Positions 1 to 7,204 of a stretch of 64,000 bases of DNA are shown here, piece after piece; the stretch's first letter is position 1, and each line of letters opens with the position of its first letter. The notes under the pieces are model-generated. The model had not been told where the DNA came from, did no database searches, and worked only from the letters and a program-made list of their open reading frames with translations. Source of the DNA: Maricaulis sp963975345 (lineage in GTDB: Bacteria; Pseudomonadota; Alphaproteobacteria; Caulobacterales; Maricaulaceae); NCBI RefSeq assembly GCF_963975345.1, contig NZ_CAXBGE010000011.1, positions 62,001 to 126,000 of the forward strand, in the 5' to 3' direction. Made by a program: the position numbers and the translations under genes.

Positions 1-312
1 CAAAGTCCGCGCCGTATCCGACAGGCTCTCGCCCTTCGAGGTCGAGGAGTGGGCCATCGCGAAATTGACGACATCGGCGCCCAGCCGCTTGCCCGCCATC
101 TCGAAACTGCCTTGAGTCCGCGTCGACGCTTCGAAGAAGAGGTTGAGCACCGTCAGCCCACGCAGCTCGTCCGACGATTTGTCCGACGTCCGGTTGCGCT
201 TGAGGAAGTGTTCGGCGCGCTCAAAAATGATCGCAATATCAACGGGGTTGAGGTCAGCCACCGAAAGCAGGTGACGGTGAGGAAAGTCGTAGGAAAATTC
301 CGCGCGGCTCAT
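1..312 (-). CDS. pyrB: Aspartate carbamoyltransferase catalytic subunit, N-terminal part (cut by window edge)
   Basis: Catalyses carbamoyl phosphate plus aspartate to N-carbamoyl-aspartate, the committed step of pyrimidine synthesis in the cytoplasm. Only the first 104 residues are in the window; the gene runs off the left edge. The carbamoyl-phosphate loop STRT is at residues 63-66, preceded by FFEA, and the SSTSKGE loop with its active-site lysine (K93) follows. The start ATG at 312-310 gives the expected N-terminal length for the family. It is the last visible gene of a minus-strand series, separated from the upstream amidotransferase gene by a 272-base repeat-bearing gap, so it probably has its own promoter. 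Identification is secure; regulation cannot be judged. Confidence 0.95.
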   Translation of the reverse strand, partial: MSRAEFSYDFPHRHLLSVADLNPVDIAIIFERAEHFLKRNRTSDKSSDELRGLTVLNLFFEASTRTQGSFEMAGKRLGADVVNFAMAHSSTSKGESLSDTARTL

Positions 313-420
313 CCCGCCTCCCGCTTAAAGCGACCCGTTGAAGGGGTCGGCGCGGTATAGGCGGCGGGGGGCGTGGTGGCAAGGGGGGAGGCGGGCCCTA
401 TCCTAAATTCCCCCAACGCG

Positions 421-551
421 TTGTCGTTCCGGCCGGACGCCCGGACTTTGTCCGGGCGCAGGGCCGGGACCTACCCACTATTCCAACTGGAGATTCGGGT
501 AGGTCCCGGATCTGCGCCCCGCATTCGCGGGGCATCCGTCCGGGATGACAA
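421..551. repeat. Intergenic element with three nested stem-loops
   Basis: This is most of the 272-base gap between pyrB and the amidotransferase gene. It holds three hairpins: a 9-bp stem with a 3-base loop (438-446 / 450-458), a perfect 13-bp stem (464-476 / 497-509) and a 6-bp stem with an ATTC loop (517-522 / 527-532). The outer ends (421-432 and 540-551) are imperfect inverted repeats of each other, so the whole can fold like a cloverleaf. Such palindromic intergenic repeats are common in alphaproteobacteria; a related piece lies at 53041-53104. Function is unknown; it may act on mRNA ends or be a mobile palindromic unit. Confidence 0.7.
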
Positions 552-584
552 GTTTTTGATTGTTGGGGAGAAAACGGAAGGGCC

Positions 585-1298
585 TCACCGCCCGCCCAGG
601 CATGCCGCCAGCGCTTTCGCTACTGGCAGATCATCGAGCGGGCCGTCGATGCGGCGCACCAGGGCGGCGACTTCGTCGGCGCTGAGCGGGTTGCCGCGGT
701 GCAGGCCGACCAGGGCGGTGGCGTAGTCGCGGTCGAATTCGGGGTGGGGCTGCAAGCTGATGGCAGCGCCATTGTCGTAGACCAGGCCGGCATGGGGGCA
801 GCCGGGCGCGGCGAGGAAGGTGGTGGCGCAGGTGGGCGGTGAGATGACCTGGTCCTGATGGCTGGCGAGCAGGGCGATTGTCTCGGGCAAATCGTCGAAA
901 CAGGCCGGGCGGTCGTCGGTGAAGCGATAGATCTGGCGGCCTAATTGCCAGCCATTGGGGGCGAGGCGGACATCGCCGCCGAGCGCATCGGCGAGGATCT
1001 GGTGACCGAAACAGACGGCGAGCATCGGCGTTTTGGCGGCATAGGCGGCGCGGATGAACTCGCGCAGCGGTTCGATCCAGACGGGGCTGTCATAGACGCC
1101 GTATTTCGACCCGGTGATGACGATGCCATCCAGCGTGGCCGGATCGGGGAAGGGATCGCCATCGAGCACCAGCACGGTCTGCCACTCGATATCGGCACCG
1201 GCTGCGGCGAACAGAGACTGGAATTGCGGCGGATAGCGTTCGAATTGGCTGCGCAGGCGCGAACTGGTTTCGTCGATCTGAATCAGGGTCAGGCGCAT
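585..1298 (-). CDS. Class I glutamine amidotransferase (GMP synthase-like GATase domain)
   Basis: A stand-alone glutaminase domain of 237 residues. The nucleophile elbow AVCFGHQIL places the catalytic cysteine at C96, and QPHPEF supplies the histidine and glutamate (H185, E187), so the triad is complete. The ITGSKYGVYD segment near residue 61 is the usual oxyanion-side glycine strand. There is no synthetase domain attached, so the acceptor of the ammonia is unknown; related single-domain proteins act on gamma-glutamyl compounds or pair with a separate synthase. It follows the chemotaxis receptor gene on the same strand, with a palindrome between them that may separate the transcripts. The family is clear, the substrate is not. 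Confidence 0.88.
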   Translation of the reverse strand: MRLTLIQIDETSSRLRSQFERYPPQFQSLFAAAGADIEWQTVLVLDGDPFPDPATLDGIVITGSKYGVYDSPVWIEPLREFIRAAYAAKTPMLAVCFGHQILADALGGDVRLAPNGWQLGRQIYRFTDDRPACFDDLPETIALLASHQDQVISPPTCATTFLAAPGCPHAGLVYDNGAAISLQPHPEFDRDYATALVGLHRGNPLSADEVAALVRRIDGPLDDLPVAKALAACLGGR

Positions 1299-1327
1299 CG
1301 GCGACTCATGGCGTGGGCAAGTGGACA

Positions 1328-1386
1328 GCCCTATTTAGCGCGGTGCTGTGGGGGAGCAAGACTGATTTGCTCGCGCTAAATAGGGC
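1328..1386. repeat. 15-bp perfect inverted repeat between two minus-strand genes
   Basis: GCCCTATTTAGCGCG at 1328-1342 is repeated as its exact complement at 1372-1386, with 29 bases between. It lies between the stop of the chemotaxis receptor gene and the start of the amidotransferase gene. The stem could stop or stabilise the receptor transcript, but there is no run of T on either side, so a classical intrinsic terminator is not supported. Confidence 0.6.
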
Positions 1387-1403
1387 CGATCCGTTGGGGG
1401 CGG

Positions 1404-3203
1404 TTATGCGGCGCGGACCGTATTGAGGAATTGGCTCACTTCGGCCTGCAGCTTGTCGGAGTGCTGCTTCAACGTTGATGCTGCCGTGCCGACGGTTTCA
1501 GCGACCGAGGCCGATTCCGCTGCCGAGGTCTGGACCGCGTCAATATCGTCGGAGACTGACCGGGCACCAGCCGCCGCCTGCTGGGCCGCCGCCGAGATCT
1601 CGGAAGTGGCGGCGGTCTGTTCCTCGACAGCGCTCGCCAGCGCATTAGAGGTCTGGTCGATCTCGGCAATGCGGGAAATAATCTCGCGGGTCGATGCGAT
1701 GGCGTCATTGGCGGTGCCGCCGATCTTTTGCAAATGATTGCCGATCTGCTCGGTGAGGGCCTGGGTCCGTTCTGCGAGTTTCTTCACTTCGCTCGCCACC
1801 ACAGCAAATCCCTTGCCGGCTTCTCCGGCCCGGGCGGCTTCGATTGTGGCGTTGAGGGCGAGCAGATTGGTCTGCTCGGCGACGCCGCTGATCGACTGGA
1901 CGATCGTATCGACGCCGTTGATGGCATCGGTCAGCCGGTCGAGATTACGGGAACTCTCGTCGGCATGCTTGCTCGACGAACGCGCCGCATCGGCCGAGGC
2001 CGAAACCTGGTTTGCGACCTCCAGAATTGAAGCGGTCAATTCCTCCGTCGCTGCGGCGATGGATCCGACGCCTGCGCTTGCCTGTTCCGCCGCTGCGGCG
2101 ACCGACGAAGATCGCGCGCCGGTGGCTTCGACGACGCCGGTGAGTTCTCGGGCATTGCCTTGCAGGGCGCTTGAAGCGGCGGCGAGCGCCTCAATCACAG
2201 CGCCGACCGATTGTTCAAACATGTCGGCAACTTGGCCTGTGGCATCGCGCCGGTCCTGCCGGGCTTGCTGTTCTGCGGCGCTGATACGGGCCGCAAAGTA
2301 GAAGCCCATCGCGATTGCGGCCGCTGTTCCAAGCGCACTGACGATGAAAATCGTCCATTCGGCGCGGCTGGCGTCGCGCTCCGATTGCGGCCCGAGCGTG
2401 TCTTGACGATCAACCGTTTCGGCGCGCCGTGTGGCGGCATCGTCGGCGATCTCTTCTCCGATGGCATCGATCCGGTCGAGATAGCCGTTACGGGCCTCTA
2501 CGGCATCGGCGGCAGCGCCGAAGCTCTGTTCGAAACGCGTATAATTCTGCTGCGCTGTTCGAATGCGGGCCAATAGCTGGGGATCGATGGTGTGAGCCGT
2601 GAGTTCGGCGAAAGCCGCTCGGGTCTCTTCGACGTCCTGGCGTACGCGGTCTGCCGCCGAACTGTCGGTCACGCCGAGGAAGCGGTCGGCATCGATTCGG
2701 GTGAGCAGGATATCCTGGTCGATCGTGGTGGCGTAGAGTGCGGTTTCCGTATCGCCGGCGGCGCGGGCGACGGCGATGACTTCTGCCATGGCTTGCCGGG
2801 CGGCCTGTTCCGCTGCGGTGAGGCTGTTCATCGACGCATTGCGGATTTCAAGTTGTTGAACGGCAGCCCTGAACGCGTTGCGGTAATCCTGAGTCAGTTC
2901 GCCGCTTGTTGCGAGTTCGGAGCTCTCCAGATCGACGATGAGGTGTTCAACGGCGGCCTCGAAATCGGCGGCCCGCTCTGTCGAGCCGACCGCGCGCCAG
3001 CGGGATTCGGCGAGTGCGGTCGCGCCGAGATCGATCACCACCGCATTGACCCCGAGGCTGGCGTGTGCGGCGTCTCGGTAGCTCTTGAAAATATTCGCTA
3101 AACTAGCGGTTCCAAAATACCCGAACGTACCGATGATGGCAGAAATCAAGCCCAATAAAAGGAAGGCGGCGAGCATGGTCTGGCGGGAGGTGAGCTTCGG
3201 CAC
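1404..3203 (-). CDS. Methyl-accepting chemotaxis protein without an evident HAMP domain
   Basis: Chemoreceptor of 599 residues: membrane helix at about 11-30, a helical periplasmic sensor domain (about 31-282), second membrane helix at about 283-305, then the cytoplasmic signalling coiled coil. The conserved hairpin tip that binds CheA and CheW spans about 443-480 and includes EQTNLLALNATIEAARAGEA. Only about 20 residues separate helix 2 from the start of the signalling region, too few for a HAMP domain of some 50 residues. The start chosen is GTG at 3203, because AGGAGAG lies 5-6 bases before it; an ATG further upstream would add 44 residues with no ribosome site. The upstream region is AT-rich. 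The ligand is unknown. Confidence 0.92.
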   Translation of the reverse strand: MPKLTSRQTMLAAFLLLGLISAIIGTFGYFGTASLANIFKSYRDAAHASLGVNAVVIDLGATALAESRWRAVGSTERAADFEAAVEHLIVDLESSELATSGELTQDYRNAFRAAVQQLEIRNASMNSLTAAEQAARQAMAEVIAVARAAGDTETALYATTIDQDILLTRIDADRFLGVTDSSAADRVRQDVEETRAAFAELTAHTIDPQLLARIRTAQQNYTRFEQSFGAAADAVEARNGYLDRIDAIGEEIADDAATRRAETVDRQDTLGPQSERDASRAEWTIFIVSALGTAAAIAMGFYFAARISAAEQQARQDRRDATGQVADMFEQSVGAVIEALAAASSALQGNARELTGVVEATGARSSSVAAAAEQASAGVGSIAAATEELTASILEVANQVSASADAARSSSKHADESSRNLDRLTDAINGVDTIVQSISGVAEQTNLLALNATIEAARAGEAGKGFAVVASEVKKLAERTQALTEQIGNHLQKIGGTANDAIASTREIISRIAEIDQTSNALASAVEEQTAATSEISAAAQQAAAGARSVSDDIDAVQTSAAESASVAETVGTAASTLKQHSDKLQAEVSQFLNTVRAA

Positions 3204-3350
3204 GGTTCTCTCCTGAGGTTGTGTAGTAGGATGAAACGCCTCAACTGATTGCCCTCTGGTTAATAATAATATATTATGCACGCTATAATAGTATGGGTGG
3301 TGACGGGTTTCCGGGCGCCGCCCTGCCAGGGTCATGCGACCTTTCAGGCT

Positions 3351-4265
3351 TTACCCCAACAGCCAGAGCCAGAACGGAATGGTGATGAAGCAGAACAGGG
3401 TCGAAGCGGTGATGTCGCCGGCGGAATAGGGCGCGTCGCCGCCCATTTGCTGGGCCAGGACATAGGCCGAGCCGGCGCCGGGCGAGGAGCCGGTCAGCAG
3501 CAGGATGGTCAAGGGGATGCCCTCCAGCCCCATCGCGCGGCCGATGCCGTAGAAGACCACCGGGCCAACCATCAGTTTAAGAAACACAGACAGGGCGAGC
3601 AGGCGTGGCCGGGCGCGCATGGTGGTGAAGCTGAGGCCCGCACCGACCGAGAGCAGGATCAGCGGCAGCGCCGCTTGGCCGAGCAGCGACATGGTGTCGG
3701 CGATCGGCACCGGCACCGGGATATGGGCGACATTGACGATGCCTCCGGCAACCGAGCCGATGATCAGCGGATTGGTGACCATGCGATAGGCAATCGAGCC
3801 GAGTTTGGGCGAAGCGCCTTCGCCCCACACCGCCAGGGCGGCAACGCACTCCATATTCACCAGTGGGATCGAGACCACCATCACCAGCGCCACCAGGATC
3901 TCGCCCTGATCACCGAACAGGGCAATGCCGAGCGCCAGGATTAGCAGACCATTCCAGCGGCACACCGCCTGGAAAACGCTGGTATAGGTCGGGTCGGGCA
4001 CGCGCAGCAGCGGTTTGATCGCGAGCATGATGACGGCCATCGCCATGAAACCGAGCACGGCCGCACCGAGGAAGGGCCCGAGCGTGATCGCCGAGAGGTC
4101 GGCGCGGGAAATGGCGGTGAATAGAAGCGGCGGGGACAGGCCCAGATAGGCCAAGCGCGAAACGGGGCCCCAGCTATTGTCGGGCAGAAGGCCGGTGCGG
4201 CGCAGGGCCCAGCCGACGGCAATGACGCCAAAGATCGGAAACAGGGAAGTGAGGACCACATCCAT
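3351..4265 (-). CDS. AEC family (auxin efflux carrier-like) membrane transporter
   Basis: Integral inner-membrane protein of 304 residues, with hydrophobic helices along its whole length and the two-half arrangement typical of AEC carriers. The N-terminus (FPIFGVIAVGWALRRTGLLP) and the SSPGAGSAYVLAQQMGGD segment in the second half match the family, whose bacterial members move malate, malonate or other organic anions. It starts three bases after the ruvX stop codon on the same strand, so the two genes are very likely co-transcribed, although no functional link is obvious. The substrate cannot be told from sequence. Confidence 0.88.
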   Translation of the reverse strand: MDVVLTSLFPIFGVIAVGWALRRTGLLPDNSWGPVSRLAYLGLSPPLLFTAISRADLSAITLGPFLGAAVLGFMAMAVIMLAIKPLLRVPDPTYTSVFQAVCRWNGLLILALGIALFGDQGEILVALVMVVSIPLVNMECVAALAVWGEGASPKLGSIAYRMVTNPLIIGSVAGGIVNVAHIPVPVPIADTMSLLGQAALPLILLSVGAGLSFTTMRARPRLLALSVFLKLMVGPVVFYGIGRAMGLEGIPLTILLLTGSSPGAGSAYVLAQQMGGDAPYSAGDITASTLFCFITIPFWLWLLG

Positions 4266-4268
4266 CGA

Positions 4269-4718
4269 TCAAATATGCTCCAGCCGGTCGAGCACGCTGC
4301 GCAATATATTCGCCGCCGCGTGTGCGTCGATCACTTCCTTGCGGCGCTCGCGGCGCATGCCGGCGGCGATCAGCGCTTCTGTGGCCTCGAAGGTCGAAAG
4401 GCGTTCATCTTGGAAGATGATCGGGATATCGCGCAACCCTAAGAGATTGCGCGCCAAAGCCCGCGAGGACTGGGCCCGTGCGCCTTCACTGCCGTCCATG
4501 TTATAAGGCAGGCCGATCACCAGGCCGACGGCCTTGCGCTCGTCATAGAGCTTGAAGATGCGCGCTGCGTCATGCGTGAATTTGGTGCGCTGGATCGTTT
4601 CCACCGGCGTGGCGAGGCCGCGCGTCGCACCGCAGGCCGCGACGCCAATCGTCTTGGAGCCCGGATCGAGCGCCAGGAGCGGGCCTTGTGGCAGGTCTGG
4701 AAGGTCGATCAGCGCCAT
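4269..4718 (-). CDS. ruvX: Putative pre-16S rRNA nuclease / Holliday junction resolvase-like protein
   Basis: RuvX (YqgF) is an RNase H-fold nuclease that trims the 5' end of pre-16S rRNA; it was once named a Holliday junction resolvase. The 149-residue length is normal. The first catalytic strand LALDPGSKTIGV carries the conserved aspartate D18, the glycine-rich GLPYNMDGSEG (residues 69-79) and the FQDERLST motif (102-109) follow in order. It is transcribed divergently from gatC, with 98 bases between the two start codons, and is followed after three bases by the AEC transporter gene. Confidence 0.94.
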   Translation of the reverse strand: MALIDLPDLPQGPLLALDPGSKTIGVAACGATRGLATPVETIQRTKFTHDAARIFKLYDERKAVGLVIGLPYNMDGSEGARAQSSRALARNLLGLRDIPIIFQDERLSTFEATEALIAAGMRRERRKEVIDAHAAANILRSVLDRLEHI

Positions 4719-4759
4719 GCCGTCGAAATGCTCTGTGACACTTTCGCCGTCAAGCTTTC

Positions 4760-4788
4760 TTGCACCTGCGAAGGCGTGTTGCTACTCA
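4760..4788 (+). promoter_or_regulatory. Possible sigma-70-type promoter of the gat operon
   Basis: In the divergent ruvX/gatC spacer, TTGCAC (4760-4765) and TACTCA (4783-4788) are separated by 17 bases and lie 28 bases before the gatC start. The -35 hexamer is reasonable and the -10 is poor, so this is a weak, position-supported guess. A GGAG ribosome site precedes the gatC ATG. Confidence 0.3.
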
Positions 4789-4816
4789 GTCGGCATTGAT
4801 TGTCCGGAGCTGATTT

Positions 4817-5104
4817 ATGTCCGTCACCGCAGATGATGTGCGCCGCATTGCCCGGCTGGCACGCCTTGCCGAACCGAAAGACCGTATCGACACGCTGGTC
4901 GGCGAGTTGAACGGGATACTCGACTGGATCAAACAGCTCGACGAGGTCGATATCGAAGGCGTCGAGGCGATGACGACGCCGGTCAAATTCCCGCTGCCGC
5001 AGCGCGATGACGTCGTCAATGATGGCGGTGTCCGCGACAAGGTGCTGGCCAATGCGCCCAGCAGCGAAGACGGATTTTTCGTTGTGCCCAAGAGCGTGGA
5101 ATAG
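4817..5104 (+). CDS. gatC: Aspartyl/glutamyl-tRNA amidotransferase subunit C
   Basis: Small subunit (95 residues) of the GatCAB complex, which converts Glu-tRNA(Gln) and/or Asp-tRNA(Asn) to the amidated forms. GatC wraps around GatA and stabilises its fold. The N-terminus (VTADDVRRIARLARL) and the middle block with LNGILDWIKQLDEVD, then TPVKFPLPQRDDVV, are the family's conserved regions in order. A GGAG site sits eight bases before the ATG. It is first in the gatC-gatA-(two small genes)-gatB run, with gatA starting seven bases after its stop, so the operon order is the classical C-A-B with an insertion. Confidence 0.96.
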   Translation: MSVTADDVRRIARLARLAEPKDRIDTLVGELNGILDWIKQLDEVDIEGVEAMTTPVKFPLPQRDDVVNDGGVRDKVLANAPSSEDGFFVVPKSVE

Positions 5105-5110
5105 ATAGTG

Positions 5111-6583
5111 ATGAGCGATCTTCTCAAACTCTCCCTTGCAGACGTCACCGCCAAGTTGCGGGCGCGCGATGTTTCCGCCACCGAATTGGCCAAGGAAGCA
5201 CTCGCCGCCGCCCAATCAGCCCAGGGCGCGCTGAATGCTTTCACCGCCTTTGACGAAGCCAAGACGCTGGCGATGGCGAAAGCCTCCGACGAGCGTCTGG
5301 CGCGTGGCGAGGGCGGGCTGCTGGAAGGCGCGCCTTTGGCGGTCAAGGATCTGTTCGCGGTTGAAGGCGTCTCGACGACGGCCTCCTCGAATATCCTCAA
5401 GGGTTTCAAACCGCCCTATGAGAGCTCGGTGACCCGCTCCTGGTGGGATAATGGCGGCGTCTTCCTGTGCAAGACCTCGATGGACGAGTTTGCGATGGGC
5501 TCGTCGAACGAGACCTCCAATACCGGCCCGGTCAGCAATCCCTGGAAGGGCGCCAAGGGCGAGACCCTGACGCCGGGCGGCTCGTCGGGCGGTTCGGCCG
5601 CCGCGGTTGCCGCTGATCTTTGCTTTGGCGCCAATGGCACCGATACCGGCGGTTCAATCCGCCAGCCGGCTTCCTTTACCGGCACGGTGGGCGTGAAGGG
5701 CACGTATGGCCGCACCTCGCGCTGGGGCGCGATTGCCTTTGCCTCCTCGCTCGATCACCCCGGCCCGTTTGCCAAGACGGTCAAGGATGGCGCCATGCTG
5801 TTGCAGGCGATGTCGGGCCATGATCCCAAGGATTCGACCTCGCTGCCGAATGACGTGCCCGATTTCGTCGCTGCTTGTGGCCGTTCGGTCAAAGGGTTGC
5901 GCATCGGCGTGCCGAAGGAATATCGCGTCGATGGCATGCCCGACGAAATCGAGAAGGTCTGGCAGCAAGGCATTGAATGGCTGAAAGCCGCTGGCTGCGA
6001 GATCGTCGATATCTCGCTGCCGCACACCAAATACGCCCTGCCGGCCTATTACATTGTCGCGCCGGCGGAAGCCTCCTCCAACCTCGCCCGCTATGACGGC
6101 ATGCGTTATGGCAATCGCATCGAAGGCAAGGACCTGACCGAGACCTATGAGAAGACCCGCGCCGCCGGTTTCGGCACCGAGGTCCAGCGCCGCATCATGA
6201 TCGGCACCTATGTGCTCTCGGCCGGCTATTACGACGCCTATTATTTGCGGGCCCAGAAAGTGCGCACACGCATTCTGCAGGATTTCGACCAGGCTTTCGA
6301 AAGGGTCGATGCGATCCTGACGCCTTCGGCGCCGTCGGCGGCTTTCCCGCTGGGGTCCAAGTCGAATGATCCGATCGCGATGTATCTCAATGACGTCTTC
6401 ACCGTGACCGCCAATCTGGCCGGTGTGCCCGCCATGTCCGTGCCCGCCGGGCTCGACAAGGATGGCCTGCCGCTGGGGCTGCAGATCATCACCAAGGCGC
6501 TCGACGAGGAGACCATGTTCACGGTGGGCTCGGCGCTCGAGGATTCGGCGGGCCTTACGGCCAAGCCGGCGAAGTGGTGGTAG
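5111..6583 (+). CDS. gatA: Aspartyl/glutamyl-tRNA amidotransferase subunit A
   Basis: Amidase-signature glutaminase of GatCAB: hydrolyses glutamine and channels ammonia to GatB. With the ATG start the protein has 490 residues, usual for the family. The Ser-cisSer-Lys triad is complete: K79 in PLAVKDLF, S158 in TPGGSSGGSAAA and S182 in TDTGGSIRQPA. An in-frame GTG lies directly before the ATG at 5111 and could serve instead, adding one residue. It follows gatC by a few bases and is followed after four bases by a gene for a small membrane protein. Cytoplasmic, essential in organisms that lack GlnRS or AsnRS. Confidence 0.97.
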   Translation: MSDLLKLSLADVTAKLRARDVSATELAKEALAAAQSAQGALNAFTAFDEAKTLAMAKASDERLARGEGGLLEGAPLAVKDLFAVEGVSTTASSNILKGFKPPYESSVTRSWWDNGGVFLCKTSMDEFAMGSSNETSNTGPVSNPWKGAKGETLTPGGSSGGSAAAVAADLCFGANGTDTGGSIRQPASFTGTVGVKGTYGRTSRWGAIAFASSLDHPGPFAKTVKDGAMLLQAMSGHDPKDSTSLPNDVPDFVAACGRSVKGLRIGVPKEYRVDGMPDEIEKVWQQGIEWLKAAGCEIVDISLPHTKYALPAYYIVAPAEASSNLARYDGMRYGNRIEGKDLTETYEKTRAAGFGTEVQRRIMIGTYVLSAGYYDAYYLRAQKVRTRILQDFDQAFERVDAILTPSAPSAAFPLGSKSNDPIAMYLNDVFTVTANLAGVPAMSVPAGLDKDGLPLGLQIITKALDEETMFTVGSALEDSAGLTAKPAKWW

Positions 6584-6587
6584 GGCG

Positions 6588-6848
6588 ATGAGCGAGCCAA
6601 CCCCCGACGCGCCAGCCCCGAAGACGAAAAGCGCCATGGATCGCATCACGATCGGTGTGATCGCCCTGGTGAGCGCCCTGTTCGGTCTGCCGATGGTGTA
6701 TTCCTCGGGCACCCAGATCGGCGCGATGTTTGCCGGCACCATGCCGAGCCTGTGGACCGTGGCACTGCTGCCGATCGGGCTGGGCCTGGCCTTCCTCGCC
6801 ATCCGGCTTGGAATTGCCGCGCTGACGCCGGGCAAGCCGAAGCCATGA
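6588..6848 (+). CDS. Small two-helix membrane protein inside the gat operon
   Basis: An 86-residue protein I do not recognise. A proline- and lysine-rich soluble start (about 1-18) is followed by two hydrophobic helices, roughly residues 20-45 and 50-75, and a short basic tail. The ATG lies four bases after the gatA stop; its stop overlaps the next ATG as ATGA, which supports translation in the operon. Codon choice matches its neighbours. Nothing suggests a role in tRNA amidation; it may be a lineage-specific membrane peptide that came to share the gat transcript. Confidence 0.72.
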   Translation: MSEPTPDAPAPKTKSAMDRITIGVIALVSALFGLPMVYSSGTQIGAMFAGTMPSLWTVALLPIGLGLAFLAIRLGIAALTPGKPKP

Positions 6849-7117
6849 GCGAAGCGCCGGTCCCCGCAGCCGTCAAGCTGATCCGCCCGGCGATCTATGC
6901 CGGCGTGCTGGTCTGCCTTGTCGGTGCGGCACTGGTGTCGGGCAAGCTGGAGCTGGGCCTGCCGTTGGTGGTGGAGATCATTCTGCTCGCCATCGGCGTG
7001 GCGATCCTGATCTTCGGCATTCTCGCGGCGCTCTCTTGGCGGATCGCCAAGACAGCGATGGCGAATGAAGCGGCGGGCATCCCCCCGCTGCCCTATGATG
7101 ACGAAGACGACGAATAG
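6845..7117 (+). CDS. Small two-helix membrane protein with acidic tail
   Basis: A 90-residue protein of unknown function. Two hydrophobic segments (about residues 14-34 and 40-64) are followed by a soluble end that finishes in a run of aspartate and glutamate (DDEDDE). Its ATG overlaps the TGA of the preceding gene by four bases, so the two are translationally coupled and probably made in similar amounts, perhaps as partners in one membrane complex. It sits between gatA and gatB. The shared size and topology of the two small proteins suggest a related pair, but sequence similarity between them is slight by eye. Confidence 0.72.
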   Translation: MSEAPVPAAVKLIRPAIYAGVLVCLVGAALVSGKLELGLPLVVEIILLAIGVAILIFGILAALSWRIAKTAMANEAAGIPPLPYDDEDDE

Positions 7118-7129
7118 CGCATCCGGATT

Positions 7130-7204
7130 ATGGATGTGGGCGATAATCTGGATGACGTCGTGAGGCGCATCTGCGACGAGTTGGAAGAAGTGAGATCGAC
7201 ATGA
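7130..7204 (+). CDS. Possible 24-residue leader peptide coupled to gatB
   Basis: An open frame of 24 codons (MDVGDNLDDVVRRICDELEE...) fills most of the gap before gatB and ends in TGA overlapping the gatB start as ATGA. The predicted peptide is acidic and could form an amphipathic helix, and third positions are mostly G or C as in real genes here. Against it, no good ribosome site precedes the ATG. It may be a coupled mini-gene that feeds ribosomes to gatB, or chance. Confidence 0.3.
   Translation: MDVGDNLDDVVRRICDELEEVRST

Noticed and set aside
3240..3290. AT-rich stretch upstream of the chemoreceptor as a CtrA site
   Set aside because: Only a TTAACCA half-site-like string is present and the TTAA spacing of a full site is not.
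5654..6835. Minus-strand open frame of 393 codons opposite gatA
   Set aside because: Antisense shadow; overlaps an essential gene and has no ribosome site or domain.
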